A stretch of DNA of 64,000 nt from Streptomyces sp. LUP47B (GTDB lineage: Bacteria > Actinomycetota > Actinomycetes > Streptomycetales > Streptomycetaceae): contig NZ_MJAH01000009.1 in assembly GCF_001746295.1 (NCBI RefSeq), forward strand, positions 148,531 to 212,530, read 5' to 3'. This document shows positions 15,441 through 24,092 of this stretch, in pieces; the stretch's first letter is position 1; each line of letters opens with the position of its first letter. The position numbers and the translations under genes were made by a program. Under the pieces are notes generated by a model. It searched no databases. It was not told where the DNA came from and was given only the letters and a program-made list of their open reading frames with translations.

Positions 15441-16952
15441 TCAGTGCACCGGGTGCATGGTGCGGCGCAGCCAGGGCCCGGCGGCGAGTACCGCGAGGCC
15501 CGCGGCCACCGCGATCGCGCCGTTCACGCCGAAGTAGGCCGGGTGCGAGACGTCGTCGTAGAGCTTCACCGTCTGGGCCTGGATGCCGTTCGCCAGGGCG
15601 AGCGACAGGAACCACAGGGACATGGTCTGGCCGGCGAAGGCCACCGGGGCGAGCTTGGTGGTGGCCGACATCCCGGAGGTCTCCAGGAGGATGTCGCCGA
15701 GCCCGAGCAGGAAGTAGGACCCGACGATCCACCAGGCGGACATCAGGTGGTCGTCGCTGCCGTTTCCGCCGGTCGGCACCACCAGCAGCAGGAACGACAG
15801 GCCGCCGAGGACCACTCCGGCGGCGATCTTGTGGGAGGCGTGCGGCTGGCGGTGGCCCATGCGTACCCACAGTGTGGCGACCACGGGTGCGAGGCCCACC
15901 TCGAAGGCGCCCAGCGCGGAGGCGTACCAGCTCGCCGGGAAGTCGAAGCCGAGGATCGTCGTCCCGGCGTTCGTCGAGGCCAGCAGCATCATCGTCGAGT
16001 AGGCCTGGAACAGGATGAAGTTGAAGACCGTCGAGGCGAGGAAGAGCACGATGTACGGCCGCAGACGGCCGCGTTCCTCCGGCGTGACCCGGGGGCTCGC
16101 GAACATCACCGCGAAGTAGACGACCGGGGCGGCCACCGAGACCAGGGTGAGCAGGTCGACGAAGCGGTCCATGGTGAGCAGGCCGGCGAGGGCCAGACCG
16201 GTGGCGGTCACCGCCGCGACGACGATCCCCGCGACGATCAGCCGCACTGCCCGCCGCATCGCCCCAGTCGCGAGCGCGAACTCTGCGGCGTCCTCGCGGC
16301 CGGCCAGGTGGCGGCGGCCCAGGACGTACTGGATCAGGCCGAGGGTCATGCCGATCGCGGCCGTCGAGAACCCCCAGTGCCAGCCCTTGTGGTCGCCGAG
16401 CCAGCCGGTGATGAGCGGGCCCGCGAAGGCGCCGATGTTGATCGCCATGTAGTAGAGCGCGAAACCCGCGTCCCGGCGGTCGTCGTCCGTGGCGTAGAGC
16501 CTGCCGACCATGGTGGCCGCGTTGGGCTTCAGGAGGCCGGTGCCGGCGCTGATGAGGCCGAGGCCCACCCAGGTCATGGTGCCGGTCGGGACCGCCATGG
16601 CGTAGTGGCCGCAGGCGATCAGGACGCCGCCCCACAGCACGGCTCGGTACGAGCCGAGGATGCGGTCGGCGAGCCAGCCGCCCGCGACGGAGACAAGATA
16701 GACGAGGGTGCCGTAGGCCGCCGAGACGGACGCGGCGGTTCCGGCCGACATGCCCAGACCGCCGCGCGCGAGCGTGTCGGCGAAGTACAGGACGAGGATG
16801 GCCTGCATGCCGAGGAACGAGAAACGCTCCCAGACCTCCAGACCGGAGAGGGTCAGCAGGCCTTTGGGCTGGCCGAAGAACGCGGTGTCGTCCTGCGGGG
16901 AGGTTCTGCCGCCTGGCTCTTCGGGCTCGATCTCGACTTCGGTTCGGGACAC
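15441..16952 (-). CDS. POT/PTR-family proton-coupled oligopeptide transporter
   Basis: A 503-residue membrane protein with about 14 hydrophobic segments. After a cytoplasmic tail comes the POT signature (LSGLEVWERFSFLGMQAILV with the ExxERFSYYG-like motif), then SVAGGWLADRILGSYRAVLW and GTGLLKPNAATMVGRLY. These proteins import di- and tripeptides with protons. The GTG start at 16952 is preceded by AGGGAAG. It is 19 nt upstream of the S15-type hydrolase on the same strand, forming an uptake-plus-hydrolysis pair. The divergent gap to the polyprenyl synthase (16953-17161) holds both promoters. Confidence 0.93.
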   Translation of the reverse strand: MSRTEVEIEPEEPGGRTSPQDDTAFFGQPKGLLTLSGLEVWERFSFLGMQAILVLYFADTLARGGLGMSAGTAASVSAAYGTLVYLVSVAGGWLADRILGSYRAVLWGGVLIACGHYAMAVPTGTMTWVGLGLISAGTGLLKPNAATMVGRLYATDDDRRDAGFALYYMAINIGAFAGPLITGWLGDHKGWHWGFSTAAIGMTLGLIQYVLGRRHLAGREDAAEFALATGAMRRAVRLIVAGIVVAAVTATGLALAGLLTMDRFVDLLTLVSVAAPVVYFAVMFASPRVTPEERGRLRPYIVLFLASTVFNFILFQAYSTMMLLASTNAGTTILGFDFPASWYASALGAFEVGLAPVVATLWVRMGHRQPHASHKIAAGVVLGGLSFLLLVVPTGGNGSDDHLMSAWWIVGSYFLLGLGDILLETSGMSATTKLAPVAFAGQTMSLWFLSLALANGIQAQTVKLYDDVSHPAYFGVNGAIAVAAGLAVLAAGPWLRRTMHPVH

Positions 16953-17161
16953 GGGCCGCTACTTCCCTACAAGTCGATAGATATCCGTTCTTTTCAGGTG
17001 ATCAAAAACATACCGGCCGTGATCCGATACCGCCTGGCATGGACGGGGCGGGCGCTATCGGTGATCCAAAGATGACCGGATACGCTGACTTGAGTGATGG
17101 CAGCGACCTATCGACATTCCGTATAACCGCCAGTGGGACACCAGCAGACAGGAGACCCCTC

Positions 17162-18172
17162 GTGACCGTCGTCGGGCCGTTCGGGCTGAGCGTGCGGGAC
17201 CAGGCTCTGGAAGCCGATGTCCAGGCCGGAATGGCGGCTGTCGAGGAGGGATTGCTCGAGGCCACCAAGAGTGAGGTTCCCTTCATCACGGAGGCCGCCC
17301 AGCATCTGGTCCGAGCGGGTGGAAAGCGGTTCCGTCCGCTCCTCGTGATGCTCGCTGCCCAGTTCGGGGATCCCTATGCGCCGGGCGTGGTGCCGTCGGC
17401 CGTGGTGGTGGAGCTGACCCACCTCGCGACGCTGTACCACGACGACGTCATGGACGAGGCCGAGGTCCGGCGGGGCGTCGACAGCGCCAACACCCGCTGG
17501 GGCAACTCGGTGGCCGTGCTGACCGGCGACTTCCTGTTCGCCCGCGCCTCGCACATCCTGGCCGACCTCGGGCCCGAGGCGGTCCGGGTGCAGGCGGAGG
17601 CGTTCGAGCGCCTGGTCACCGGCCAGATCCTGGAGACGGCCGGGCCGCAGGACGGCCGGGACCCGGTCGAGCACTACCTCGACGTGCTCGGCGGCAAGAC
17701 GGGCTCGCTGGTCGCGGTCTCGTGCCGCTTCGGGGCCATGATGTCCGGTGCCGACGAGACGGTCGTGGACGTCCTGACCCAGTACGGCGAGCGTCTCGGC
17801 GTCGCCTTCCAGCTCGCCGACGACGTCCTGGACATCGCCTCCGACTCCCACGAGTCCGGCAAGACGCCGGGCACGGACCTGCGCGAGGGCATCCCCACCA
17901 TGCCGGTGCTGCGGCTGCGCGAGCGGGCCGCCCGTCTCGGTCTGGCCGAGGACATCGCTCTGTGCGAGCTGCTCGACTCCGACCTCACGGACGACGCCCG
18001 GCACGCGGAGGCGCTGGCCGCCCTGCGGACGCACCCCGCGCTGGAGCAGGCCCGCAAGGACACCGTGCGGTACGCGGAGGAAGCGCGCGCGGCGCTGGCC
18101 CCGCTGCGGGAGTGCGATGCGAAGGCGTCGCTGATGGAGCTGTGCGACGCGGTGGTGCACCGCGCGGGCTAG
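17162..18172 (+). CDS. polyprenyl diphosphate synthase (trans-isoprenyl)
   Basis: A 336-residue trans-prenyltransferase that condenses isopentenyl diphosphate units. The first Asp-rich motif is YHDDVMDEAEVRRG, the second QLADDVLDIASD; GGKRFRPLL binds substrate. Size and sequence fit long-chain (hepta/octa/nonaprenyl) synthases that make the menaquinone tail rather than short-chain ones, though length specificity cannot be proven by eye. The start is GTG at 17162 with AGGAGA 9 nt upstream; the frame is open further upstream to 17039. A 12-13-bp hairpin terminator follows at 18196-18226. Menaquinone would serve the partial complex I encoded later in the window. Confidence 0.92.
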   Translation: MTVVGPFGLSVRDQALEADVQAGMAAVEEGLLEATKSEVPFITEAAQHLVRAGGKRFRPLLVMLAAQFGDPYAPGVVPSAVVVELTHLATLYHDDVMDEAEVRRGVDSANTRWGNSVAVLTGDFLFARASHILADLGPEAVRVQAEAFERLVTGQILETAGPQDGRDPVEHYLDVLGGKTGSLVAVSCRFGAMMSGADETVVDVLTQYGERLGVAFQLADDVLDIASDSHESGKTPGTDLREGIPTMPVLRLRERAARLGLAEDIALCELLDSDLTDDARHAEALAALRTHPALEQARKDTVRYAEEARAALAPLRECDAKASLMELCDAVVHRAG

Positions 18173-18195
18173 GGCCGGCTGACCGGTCGGCAGAC

Positions 18196-18226
18196 GGGCG
18201 TCCCCTACGGGTAGTAGGGGGCGCCC
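18196..18226 (+). terminator. hairpin terminator after polyprenyl synthase
   Basis: GGGCG-T-CCCCTAC (18196-18208) pairs with GTAGGGG-G-CGCCC (18214-18226) around a GGGTA loop. A GC-rich stem without a U-tract, as usual in Streptomyces. Confidence 0.7.
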
Positions 18227-18411
18227 GCATGTCGTGTCATACCCCAGGTGTACGTGGAGTTGGCCCCGAGGGCTGACGCATGCTCATGGCCGATTTGGTC
18301 AGATGGACATCACAGAAAACACCACTCCTCACCGATTCGGGTGAGAATGGCGGCTACAGGGTGGACGCAGGGGAGTTGACAGCCGCCGCCGACGACGGAG
18401 GTAAGGCACAC

Positions 18412-19647
18412 ATGGCACCGTACGAATCCGACGACAGCGCGACCGCCGCGGACGCCGAAGAGCTGCGCTCCGCGCGCCGCCGCAAGGCCGCGCGATACGT
18501 CGTGCCGGGCACGGTGGTGGGCATCGCGGCGGCGACCATCGGGCTCGTCCCGGCGCTCGCCGACTCCGGCGACCCCGACCTGCCGAAGATCAGCGCCCAG
18601 GAACTCATCGAGAAGATCGCCGCATCGGACGTACAGCAGCTGTCCGGCACGGTGAAGATCACCACGGATCTGGGGCTGCCGGACCTCGGCGGCCTGGAGA
18701 ACTCGCTCGGCTCCGCCGCCGGGCCCTCCGGCTCGGGCGACGGCTCGTCCGCCGATCCCTCCACCAAGCTCACCGAGCTCGCCTCCGGCACGCACACGCT
18801 GCGTGTCGCGGCCGACGGCGAGAACCGGCAGAAGGTCTCGCTGCTGGAGAACGCGGCGGAGTACAGCCTCATCCACAACGGCAAGGAAGTCTGGGGCTAC
18901 GACAGCAAGTCCAACTCGGTCTTCCACACCACGGCCTCCGAGAGCGACGGGAAGCAGAAGGAAGAGCTCCCCGCCACGCCCAAGGACCTCGCCGAGGAGG
19001 CTCTCAAGGCCTCCGACAAGACCACGTCGGTGACGGTGGAAGGCACCGCGCAGGTCGCGGGACGGGACGCCTACCGGCTGGTCATCAAGCCCAAGGACGA
19101 AGGGTCGACGGTCGGTCAGATCACCGTGGCCGTGGACTCGAGGACCGGGCTGCCGCTGAAGTTCACGCTGACGCCGGCGAGCGGTGGTTCCGCCGTCGTG
19201 GACGCGGGCTTCACCCAGGTCAGCTTCGCCAAGCCGGCCGCCTCGACGTTCGACTTCACTCCGCCGAAGGGCGCGAAGGTCGAGGAGGGGGACGCCGCGA
19301 AGGCGCCCGAGCACTCCGACGGCTCCGAGCGCTCCGAGGGCTTCGGCAAGGGTTCGGCCCACGAGCCCGGCAAGGGCGGCCCCGAGGGGCTGAACGTCAT
19401 CGGGGACGGCTGGGACTCCATCGCCACGTTCGACACCGGCGGCCAGGGCGTCCCGTCCGGCTCCGAGGTCGGCGGTGACGTCGGCGGCTTCCTGGACTCG
19501 CTCGGCGACAAGGTCTCCGGCAAGTTCGGCGAGGGCACCGTCTTCAAGACCCGCCTGATCAACGCCCTGATCACGGACGACGGCAAGGTCTACGTCGGCG
19601 CGGTCACCAAGGACGCGCTGGTGAAGGCGGCCGACGCGGCGAAGTAG
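18412..19647 (+). CDS. LolA/RseB-like membrane-anchored envelope protein
   Basis: A 411-residue protein starting at ATG 18412 behind GGAGGTAAGG. A single N-terminal membrane anchor (VVPGTVVGIAAATIGLVPALA, residues 27-47) follows a charged tail. The exported part resembles the LolA/LppX/RseB fold: YSLIHNGKEVWGYDSKSNSV, AGRDAYRLVIKPKD, LPLKFTLTPASGG. In other bacteria this fold carries lipids or senses envelope stress for ECF sigma factors; no sigma or anti-sigma gene adjoins. Near residues 300-330 there is a Ser/Glu/Gly-rich linker. An ABC exporter follows 32 nt downstream, suggesting one envelope-related operon. Confidence 0.85.
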   Translation: MAPYESDDSATAADAEELRSARRRKAARYVVPGTVVGIAAATIGLVPALADSGDPDLPKISAQELIEKIAASDVQQLSGTVKITTDLGLPDLGGLENSLGSAAGPSGSGDGSSADPSTKLTELASGTHTLRVAADGENRQKVSLLENAAEYSLIHNGKEVWGYDSKSNSVFHTTASESDGKQKEELPATPKDLAEEALKASDKTTSVTVEGTAQVAGRDAYRLVIKPKDEGSTVGQITVAVDSRTGLPLKFTLTPASGGSAVVDAGFTQVSFAKPAASTFDFTPPKGAKVEEGDAAKAPEHSDGSERSEGFGKGSAHEPGKGGPEGLNVIGDGWDSIATFDTGGQGVPSGSEVGGDVGGFLDSLGDKVSGKFGEGTVFKTRLINALITDDGKVYVGAVTKDALVKAADAAK

Positions 19648-19679
19648 CACCCGCACGGCACGAGGAATCGAGGGAGCCG

Positions 19680-20672
19680 ATGGACCAGCCGTCCGCCACG
19701 GAGCCGGATCCGGAGGAGACCGGCGAGGGCGGGGGCGCGGGTGACGGCGTCATCCACACCCACGCCCTCACCAAGCGCTACCGCGGCGGACAGCTCGCCG
19801 TGGACGGTCTCGACCTGACCGTCCCGGCGGGCAGCGTCTTCGGCTTCCTCGGCCCGAACGGCTCAGGCAAGACCACCACCATCCGCATGCTGATGGGCCT
19901 CATCGAGCCGACCTCCGGCTCGGCGCGCGTGCTGGGCCATCCCATGCCGCGCGCCGCCCGGACCGTACTCCCGCACGTCGGCGCGCTCATCGAGGGCCCG
20001 GCCCTCTACGGCTTCCTCTCCGGCCGCGACAACCTCGTCCGCTACGACGCCGCGGACCCGACCGCCGACCCCCGCACCCGGGGCACCCGCGTGGGAGCGG
20101 CCCTGGACCGGGTGGGCCTGGCGGCCGCCGCCGGCAAGAAGGCGAAGGCGTACTCGCTGGGCATGAAACAGCGCCTCGGCCTGGCGGCGGCCCTGCTCCA
20201 GCCCCGCAGACTCCTGGTCCTGGACGAACCGACCAACGGCCTGGACCCGCAGGGCATGCGCGAGATCCGTTCCCTGGTGCGGGAGCTGGCCTCGGACGGC
20301 ACCACCGTCTTCCTCTCCTCCCACCTCCTCGACGAGATCGAACAGGTCTGCACCCACGCGGCGGTGATGGCCCGGGGCCGCCTGATCACCCAGGGTTCGG
20401 TGAGCGACCTGGCGGCGGGGGCGAGGGGCAGGCTGGTGGTCACGACACCGGACACGGCCGACGCGGCGCGGGTGCTGAAGGAGCAGGGGGTCGGTGACGT
20501 GGTCATCGCCGAGGACCGGGTGACGTCCGACCCTCCGGAAGGCGAACTGTCCGCCGTCAACGCCGCGTTGGTGACGGCGGGGGTACGCGTGCGCGGCTTC
20601 GGTGTCGAACGAGCCTCCCTGGAGGACGCCTTCGTGGCACTGACGGGGGAGGGCTTCGATGTCGCAGGCTGA
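19680..20672 (+). CDS. ABC transporter ATPase
   Basis: A 330-residue ATP-binding subunit. Walker A is GPNGSGKTTTIRML (about residues 59-72), the signature is YSLGMKQRLGLAAAL, Walker B LLVLDEPTNGLDPQG and the switch His sits in LSSHLLDEIEQ. The N-terminal 22 residues are an acidic extension not needed by the fold. The C-terminal domain after residue 235 is typical of CcmA/NatA-like and bacitracin-exporter ATPases. It overlaps the permease gene by 14 nt. Probably exports a lipid or peptide or maintains the envelope; substrate unknown. Confidence 0.94.
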   Translation: MDQPSATEPDPEETGEGGGAGDGVIHTHALTKRYRGGQLAVDGLDLTVPAGSVFGFLGPNGSGKTTTIRMLMGLIEPTSGSARVLGHPMPRAARTVLPHVGALIEGPALYGFLSGRDNLVRYDAADPTADPRTRGTRVGAALDRVGLAAAAGKKAKAYSLGMKQRLGLAAALLQPRRLLVLDEPTNGLDPQGMREIRSLVRELASDGTTVFLSSHLLDEIEQVCTHAAVMARGRLITQGSVSDLAAGARGRLVVTTPDTADAARVLKEQGVGDVVIAEDRVTSDPPEGELSAVNAALVTAGVRVRGFGVERASLEDAFVALTGEGFDVAG

Positions 20673-21546
20673 GGCAGGGGTTCTGAGTCCACCACCGGCC
20701 CGTGGCCGCCGTACGACCTTCCGGGCCACCCTCTTCCGCAACGAGCTGCTCACCACCTTCCGCCGCTGGCGAACCCTTGCCCTCCTCGCCGTACTCGCGG
20801 CGGTCCCGATCCTGGTGGGCATCGCGGTGAAGATCGAGACAGGCGACGGCTCCTCGACCGGCGGAGGGGGAGGCGGACCCGCCTTCATCTCGCAGATCAC
20901 CAACAACGGCCTCTTCCTGGTCTTCACCGCCCTCGCCGCGACCCTCCCCTTCTTCCTCCCGATGTCCATCGGCGTCATCGCGGGCGACGCGATCGCGGGT
21001 GAGGCCAACGCCGGCACCCTGCGCTATCTCCTGGTCGCCCCGGCGGGCCGCACCCGGCTACTCCTCACCAAGTACACGACGGTGATGGCCTTCTGCCTGG
21101 TCGCCACCCTCGTGGTCGCGCTCTCCGCGCTGGCGGTAGGGGCCGTCCTCTTCCCGCTCGGGGACCTGACGACGATCTCCGGCACCCGGATCACGTTCGC
21201 GGAGGGCCTGGGAAGAGCCCTGCTGATCGCCCTGGTGGTGGCCGCCTCACTGACCGGGATAGCGGCCCTGGGCCTGTTCATCTCGACGCTCACCAACAGC
21301 GGCATCGCGGCGATGGCCACGACGGTCGGTCTGCTGATCACGGTCCAGATTCTCGACCAGATCCCCCAGCTGCACGCGCTGCAGCCGTACTTCTTCTCCC
21401 ACTACTGGCTGTCCTTCGCCGACCTCATGCGCGAACCGGTCTACTGGGACGACCTGGTGAAGAACCTCGGCCTGCAGGCCCTGTACGCGGCGGTGTTCGG
21501 CTCGGCGGCCTGGGCGAGGTTCATGGCGAAGGACATCACGGCGTGA
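20659..21546 (+). CDS. ABC transporter permease
   Basis: A 295-residue membrane partner of the preceding ATPase, translationally coupled (start lies 14 nt inside the ATPase gene). Six hydrophobic stretches are visible, including LALLAVLAAVPILVGIAV and ALLIALVVAASLTGIAALGLFIS, with a large outside loop after the first (GDGSSTGGGGGG). The sequence GDAIAGEANAGTLRYLLVAPAGRTRLL is the ABC-2 permease hallmark that contacts the ATPase. The 3' end overlaps the convergent reductase gene by 11 nt, so there is no room for a terminator there. Confidence 0.92.
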   Translation: MSQAEAGVLSPPPARGRRTTFRATLFRNELLTTFRRWRTLALLAVLAAVPILVGIAVKIETGDGSSTGGGGGGPAFISQITNNGLFLVFTALAATLPFFLPMSIGVIAGDAIAGEANAGTLRYLLVAPAGRTRLLLTKYTTVMAFCLVATLVVALSALAVGAVLFPLGDLTTISGTRITFAEGLGRALLIALVVAASLTGIAALGLFISTLTNSGIAAMATTVGLLITVQILDQIPQLHALQPYFFSHYWLSFADLMREPVYWDDLVKNLGLQALYAAVFGSAAWARFMAKDITA

Positions 21547-22126
21547 GCTGTTCGTAGGGGAACCGCGCGAGCGGCGCCTCCTGCTCGAAGAACGTCTTCG
21601 CGCGGGCCAGGGCACCGGTGTCCCTCAGCACGTCACCGGGCTTGCTGCCGTTGCCGAGCAGCACCCCGCCGAAGCGCATGCCCATGTACGCGGCCGAGTT
21701 GTTGAGGGTGCCGACCAGCGGGTCGGCGACCTCGGACTCCTGGTGGGCCAGCGCGGTGACGCCCCACAGCGTGCGCCCCGCCATGGTCGCCTTGAACTCG
21801 ACGCCCGGCGTGCGCAGCCAGCCGGCCCAGTGGTCCAGGTAGCGCTTGACGTGGGCGGAGACCGAGTACCAGTACAGCGGGGAAGCGATCACGATGTCCG
21901 TCGCCGCGAGCGTCGCATCGAACAGCAGCGCCGTGTTGCCGATCGTCGGACGCACGTGGTCGGTGTCGTGGCGGAGGTCCTCGAAGTCGGGCATCGGATG
22001 CTCCGTGAGGTCGATCCACCGCTGCTCGACATCGGGGGGCAGTTGCTCGGCTGCCCGGCGGGCCAGCAGTTCGGTGTTGCCGTCGCTGCGGCTGCTGCCG
22101 AGCACGAACAGGAAACGGCGTGTCAT
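21536..22126 (-). CDS. flavodoxin-fold NAD(P)H-dependent FMN oxidoreductase
   Basis: A 196-residue flavoprotein of the NADPH:quinone/FMN reductase class. FVLGSSRSDGNTELLARRAAE (residues 6-26) is the FMN phosphate-binding loop, and IVIASPLYWYSVSAHVKRYLDHW the second flavin contact. Such enzymes reduce quinones, azo dyes or free FMN. It stands alone. The promoter region at 22127-22230, shared with nothing divergent, is AT-richer than average (gcattatatgcg near 22192-22203). Substrate unknown. Confidence 0.9.
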   Translation of the reverse strand: MTRRFLFVLGSSRSDGNTELLARRAAEQLPPDVEQRWIDLTEHPMPDFEDLRHDTDHVRPTIGNTALLFDATLAATDIVIASPLYWYSVSAHVKRYLDHWAGWLRTPGVEFKATMAGRTLWGVTALAHQESEVADPLVGTLNNSAAYMGMRFGGVLLGNGSKPGDVLRDTGALARAKTFFEQEAPLARFPYEQLTP

Positions 22127-22230
22127 GGAGATACCTCAGGTGATCGGCGGTGATCGTGCGGAATCGGCGTACAGGTAAATACTCGCACATGCATTATATG
22201 CGTGCGCAATTACCTGTCCAGGGGTGAGCC

Positions 22231-23475
22231 TCACACGTAGGCCTGTGCCGCCCGCGCCACCTCCAGCACCAGCGCCTCGCCGCCGTGCCGGGCCACGAGT
22301 TGCAGTCCGACCGGGCAGCCGTCGGGGCCGAGGCCGGCCGGGAGGCTGAGCGCCGGGTGCCCGCTGAGGTTGAACGCCCAGGTGAGGGCGGTGGAGTAGC
22401 GCTCGCCCGGACCCTCGTGACCGTGCGGCGGATGGGGGGTCGTGGGGGTCAGCAGCAGGTCCGTGTGGTCGAAGAGGTCGCGGAGGCGGTCATCGTTGGC
22501 GGCCCGGATCCGGTCGGCGTCCCGCAGGTCGGAGCCGGGGGCCCGCAGGGCGAGCCAGGCGGGGGCGGGGTCGAGCAGACGGAGGGGGGCGCGGTGCCGG
22601 GCCGGCCGTACGACACCGGCGTCGGCCAGCCGCCCGACCGCCGCCCGGGTGATCCGGACGATGTCGGGCTCGGGGTCGGCGAAGCCGAGATCGGGGGACC
22701 AGACAGCGGTGAAGGGAAGGGCGGCGGGGGGCGCGGTGCGGTCCCCGTCGCCGTTTCTGTGCCCGTCCCCGGAGATCGCGTACCAGTAGGCGGCCGCGTC
22801 GGCGGCGTGGCGGGCGAGGATCCCGGGGGCGGTGAGGTTCGGACGGCGGGAGGCGGCGCCGAGGGAGCCGGAGCGGGTGATCGTGCGGCCGGTACCAGTA
22901 CCCGACGCGGTATCGGTGTCGGTGCCCCCGCGGTCGGCGTTGGTGGTCTTGAGGCCGATCACCCCGCACCACGCCGCCGGGATCCGTACCGACCCCGCCC
23001 CGTCGCTCCCCGTCGCCATCGGGACGAGTCCCGCGGCCACCGCGGCCGCGGAGCCCGCCGAGGAACCGCCAGGGGTCCGGTCGGCGCGCCAGGGATTGAC
23101 GGTACGGCCGTGGGCGCCGAGTCCCCAGGTCTGCCAGGGAGTTCCGGGACCGGGCACGGAGGTCGCGCCGACGGGCACGCATCCGGCCGCGAGGAGCGGT
23201 GCCGCACGGCGCAGCCCGTGCCGCCCCTTCACCCCGAGCGGCACCCCGGCGAGCGGCGGCCGCTCACCCGCGTCGACGCGGAGGTCGACCTCGCGTGCCC
23301 GCCGCAGCGCCTCCTCCTCCCACACCTCGGCGAACGCGCACAGCTCCGGATCCACTCGCCGGATCCGTTCCAGGGCGCAGGCGACGACGTCGACGGCCCG
23401 CAGTGAGCGCGCACGGACCGCTGAAGCGATCTCCCGGGCGGACAGGGAAGCCAGGTCGGAGTCCTCGGCCGTCAC
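22231..23475 (-). CDS. amidase-signature family hydrolase
   Basis: A 414-residue amidase with the Ser-cisSer-Lys triad pieces in place: LAGVPLGVKGRHGLRR (Lys near residue 83), RTPGGSSAGSAAAVAAGLVP (cis-Ser and nucleophile-bearing loop). After the loop, GSDGAGSVRIPAAWCGVIGLK is canonical. The region around residues 185-215 is Gly/Thr-rich and probably a disordered insertion. The family hydrolyses amides including indoleacetamide and carbamates; the substrate is not predictable. The GTG start overlaps the stop of the next gene upstream (23472), so the two are co-translated. Confidence 0.9.
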   Translation of the reverse strand: MTAEDSDLASLSAREIASAVRARSLRAVDVVACALERIRRVDPELCAFAEVWEEEALRRAREVDLRVDAGERPPLAGVPLGVKGRHGLRRAAPLLAAGCVPVGATSVPGPGTPWQTWGLGAHGRTVNPWRADRTPGGSSAGSAAAVAAGLVPMATGSDGAGSVRIPAAWCGVIGLKTTNADRGGTDTDTASGTGTGRTITRSGSLGAASRRPNLTAPGILARHAADAAAYWYAISGDGHRNGDGDRTAPPAALPFTAVWSPDLGFADPEPDIVRITRAAVGRLADAGVVRPARHRAPLRLLDPAPAWLALRAPGSDLRDADRIRAANDDRLRDLFDHTDLLLTPTTPHPPHGHEGPGERYSTALTWAFNLSGHPALSLPAGLGPDGCPVGLQLVARHGGEALVLEVARAAQAYV

Positions 23476-23963
23476 GGGGCGGCGGCCCGGATGAGCCGGA
23501 CCAGCGCCTCGGTTCCGCGGGGCGGGGTCGTGTTCACGTCACCGAGGCGCCACGCGGGGACCCAGGGCACGCGGTACACGTCCACCGTGGACTCGATCTC
23601 CTTGAGCTGCCGGGCGAGCGGACGCGGGAGCCGGCCCGGGGCGTCCGCGACGAGAACGACGGCGTCGAGGTCGAGCCCGGGCGGGTGCTCCCCGCGCCGG
23701 AAGAGCTCCAGGCCGCGGCGGGCGGCGAGCAGACCCGCCGCGTGCGTACGGGCGACGAGCAGGACGGAGGTCGGAGCACCCGGGCCAGGCCAGTCACGTC
23801 CGCTGTCGTGGCCGCCGTAGACGGCGGCCAGGGTGGAGACGCCGGCGCCGCCATGGGTGCCGACCCACGCGAACCGCCTCCCGGGCGGGGCCACCGGCCC
23901 GCGGATCCAGATCTCCGGCCCCTGCTGCACACTCTCCACCTCTCGCCGCACGTCGGTGCGCAT
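23472..23963 (-). CDS. small P-loop-like protein (DUF6668-like), function unknown
   Basis: A 163-residue cytoplasmic protein. FAWVGTHGGAGVSTLAAVYGG (about residues 31-51) looks like the GGAGxST start of a ParA/MinD-type P-loop, followed by a strand VLLVARTHAAGL and another LDAVVLVADAPGRLP. The lysine expected in a deviant Walker A motif is missing, and the domain is much shorter than ParA, so ATPase activity is doubtful. I believe this family is catalogued as DUF6668, from recall. It overlaps the amidase by 4 nt and is divergent from the 460-residue unknown gene at 24093. Confidence 0.8.
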   Translation of the reverse strand: MRTDVRREVESVQQGPEIWIRGPVAPPGRRFAWVGTHGGAGVSTLAAVYGGHDSGRDWPGPGAPTSVLLVARTHAAGLLAARRGLELFRRGEHPPGLDLDAVVLVADAPGRLPRPLARQLKEIESTVDVYRVPWVPAWRLGDVNTTPPRGTEALVRLIRAAAP

Positions 23964-24092
23964 GCCCGCGCCCCGACCCTGTCATCCCACTCGCCCGCCA
24001 CCTGCTGGGACAGGCCTGTGACATCACGGTGACGTGAGAACCGGGGGCGAGCGGCGAGACTCGACAGTACGTGCACGACCGTGAGGGATGAG

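Noticed and set aside
15414..17075. 553-codon open frame antisense to the POT transporter
   Set aside because: Typical high-GC antisense frame (Gly/Glu/Arg/His-rich) with no motif.
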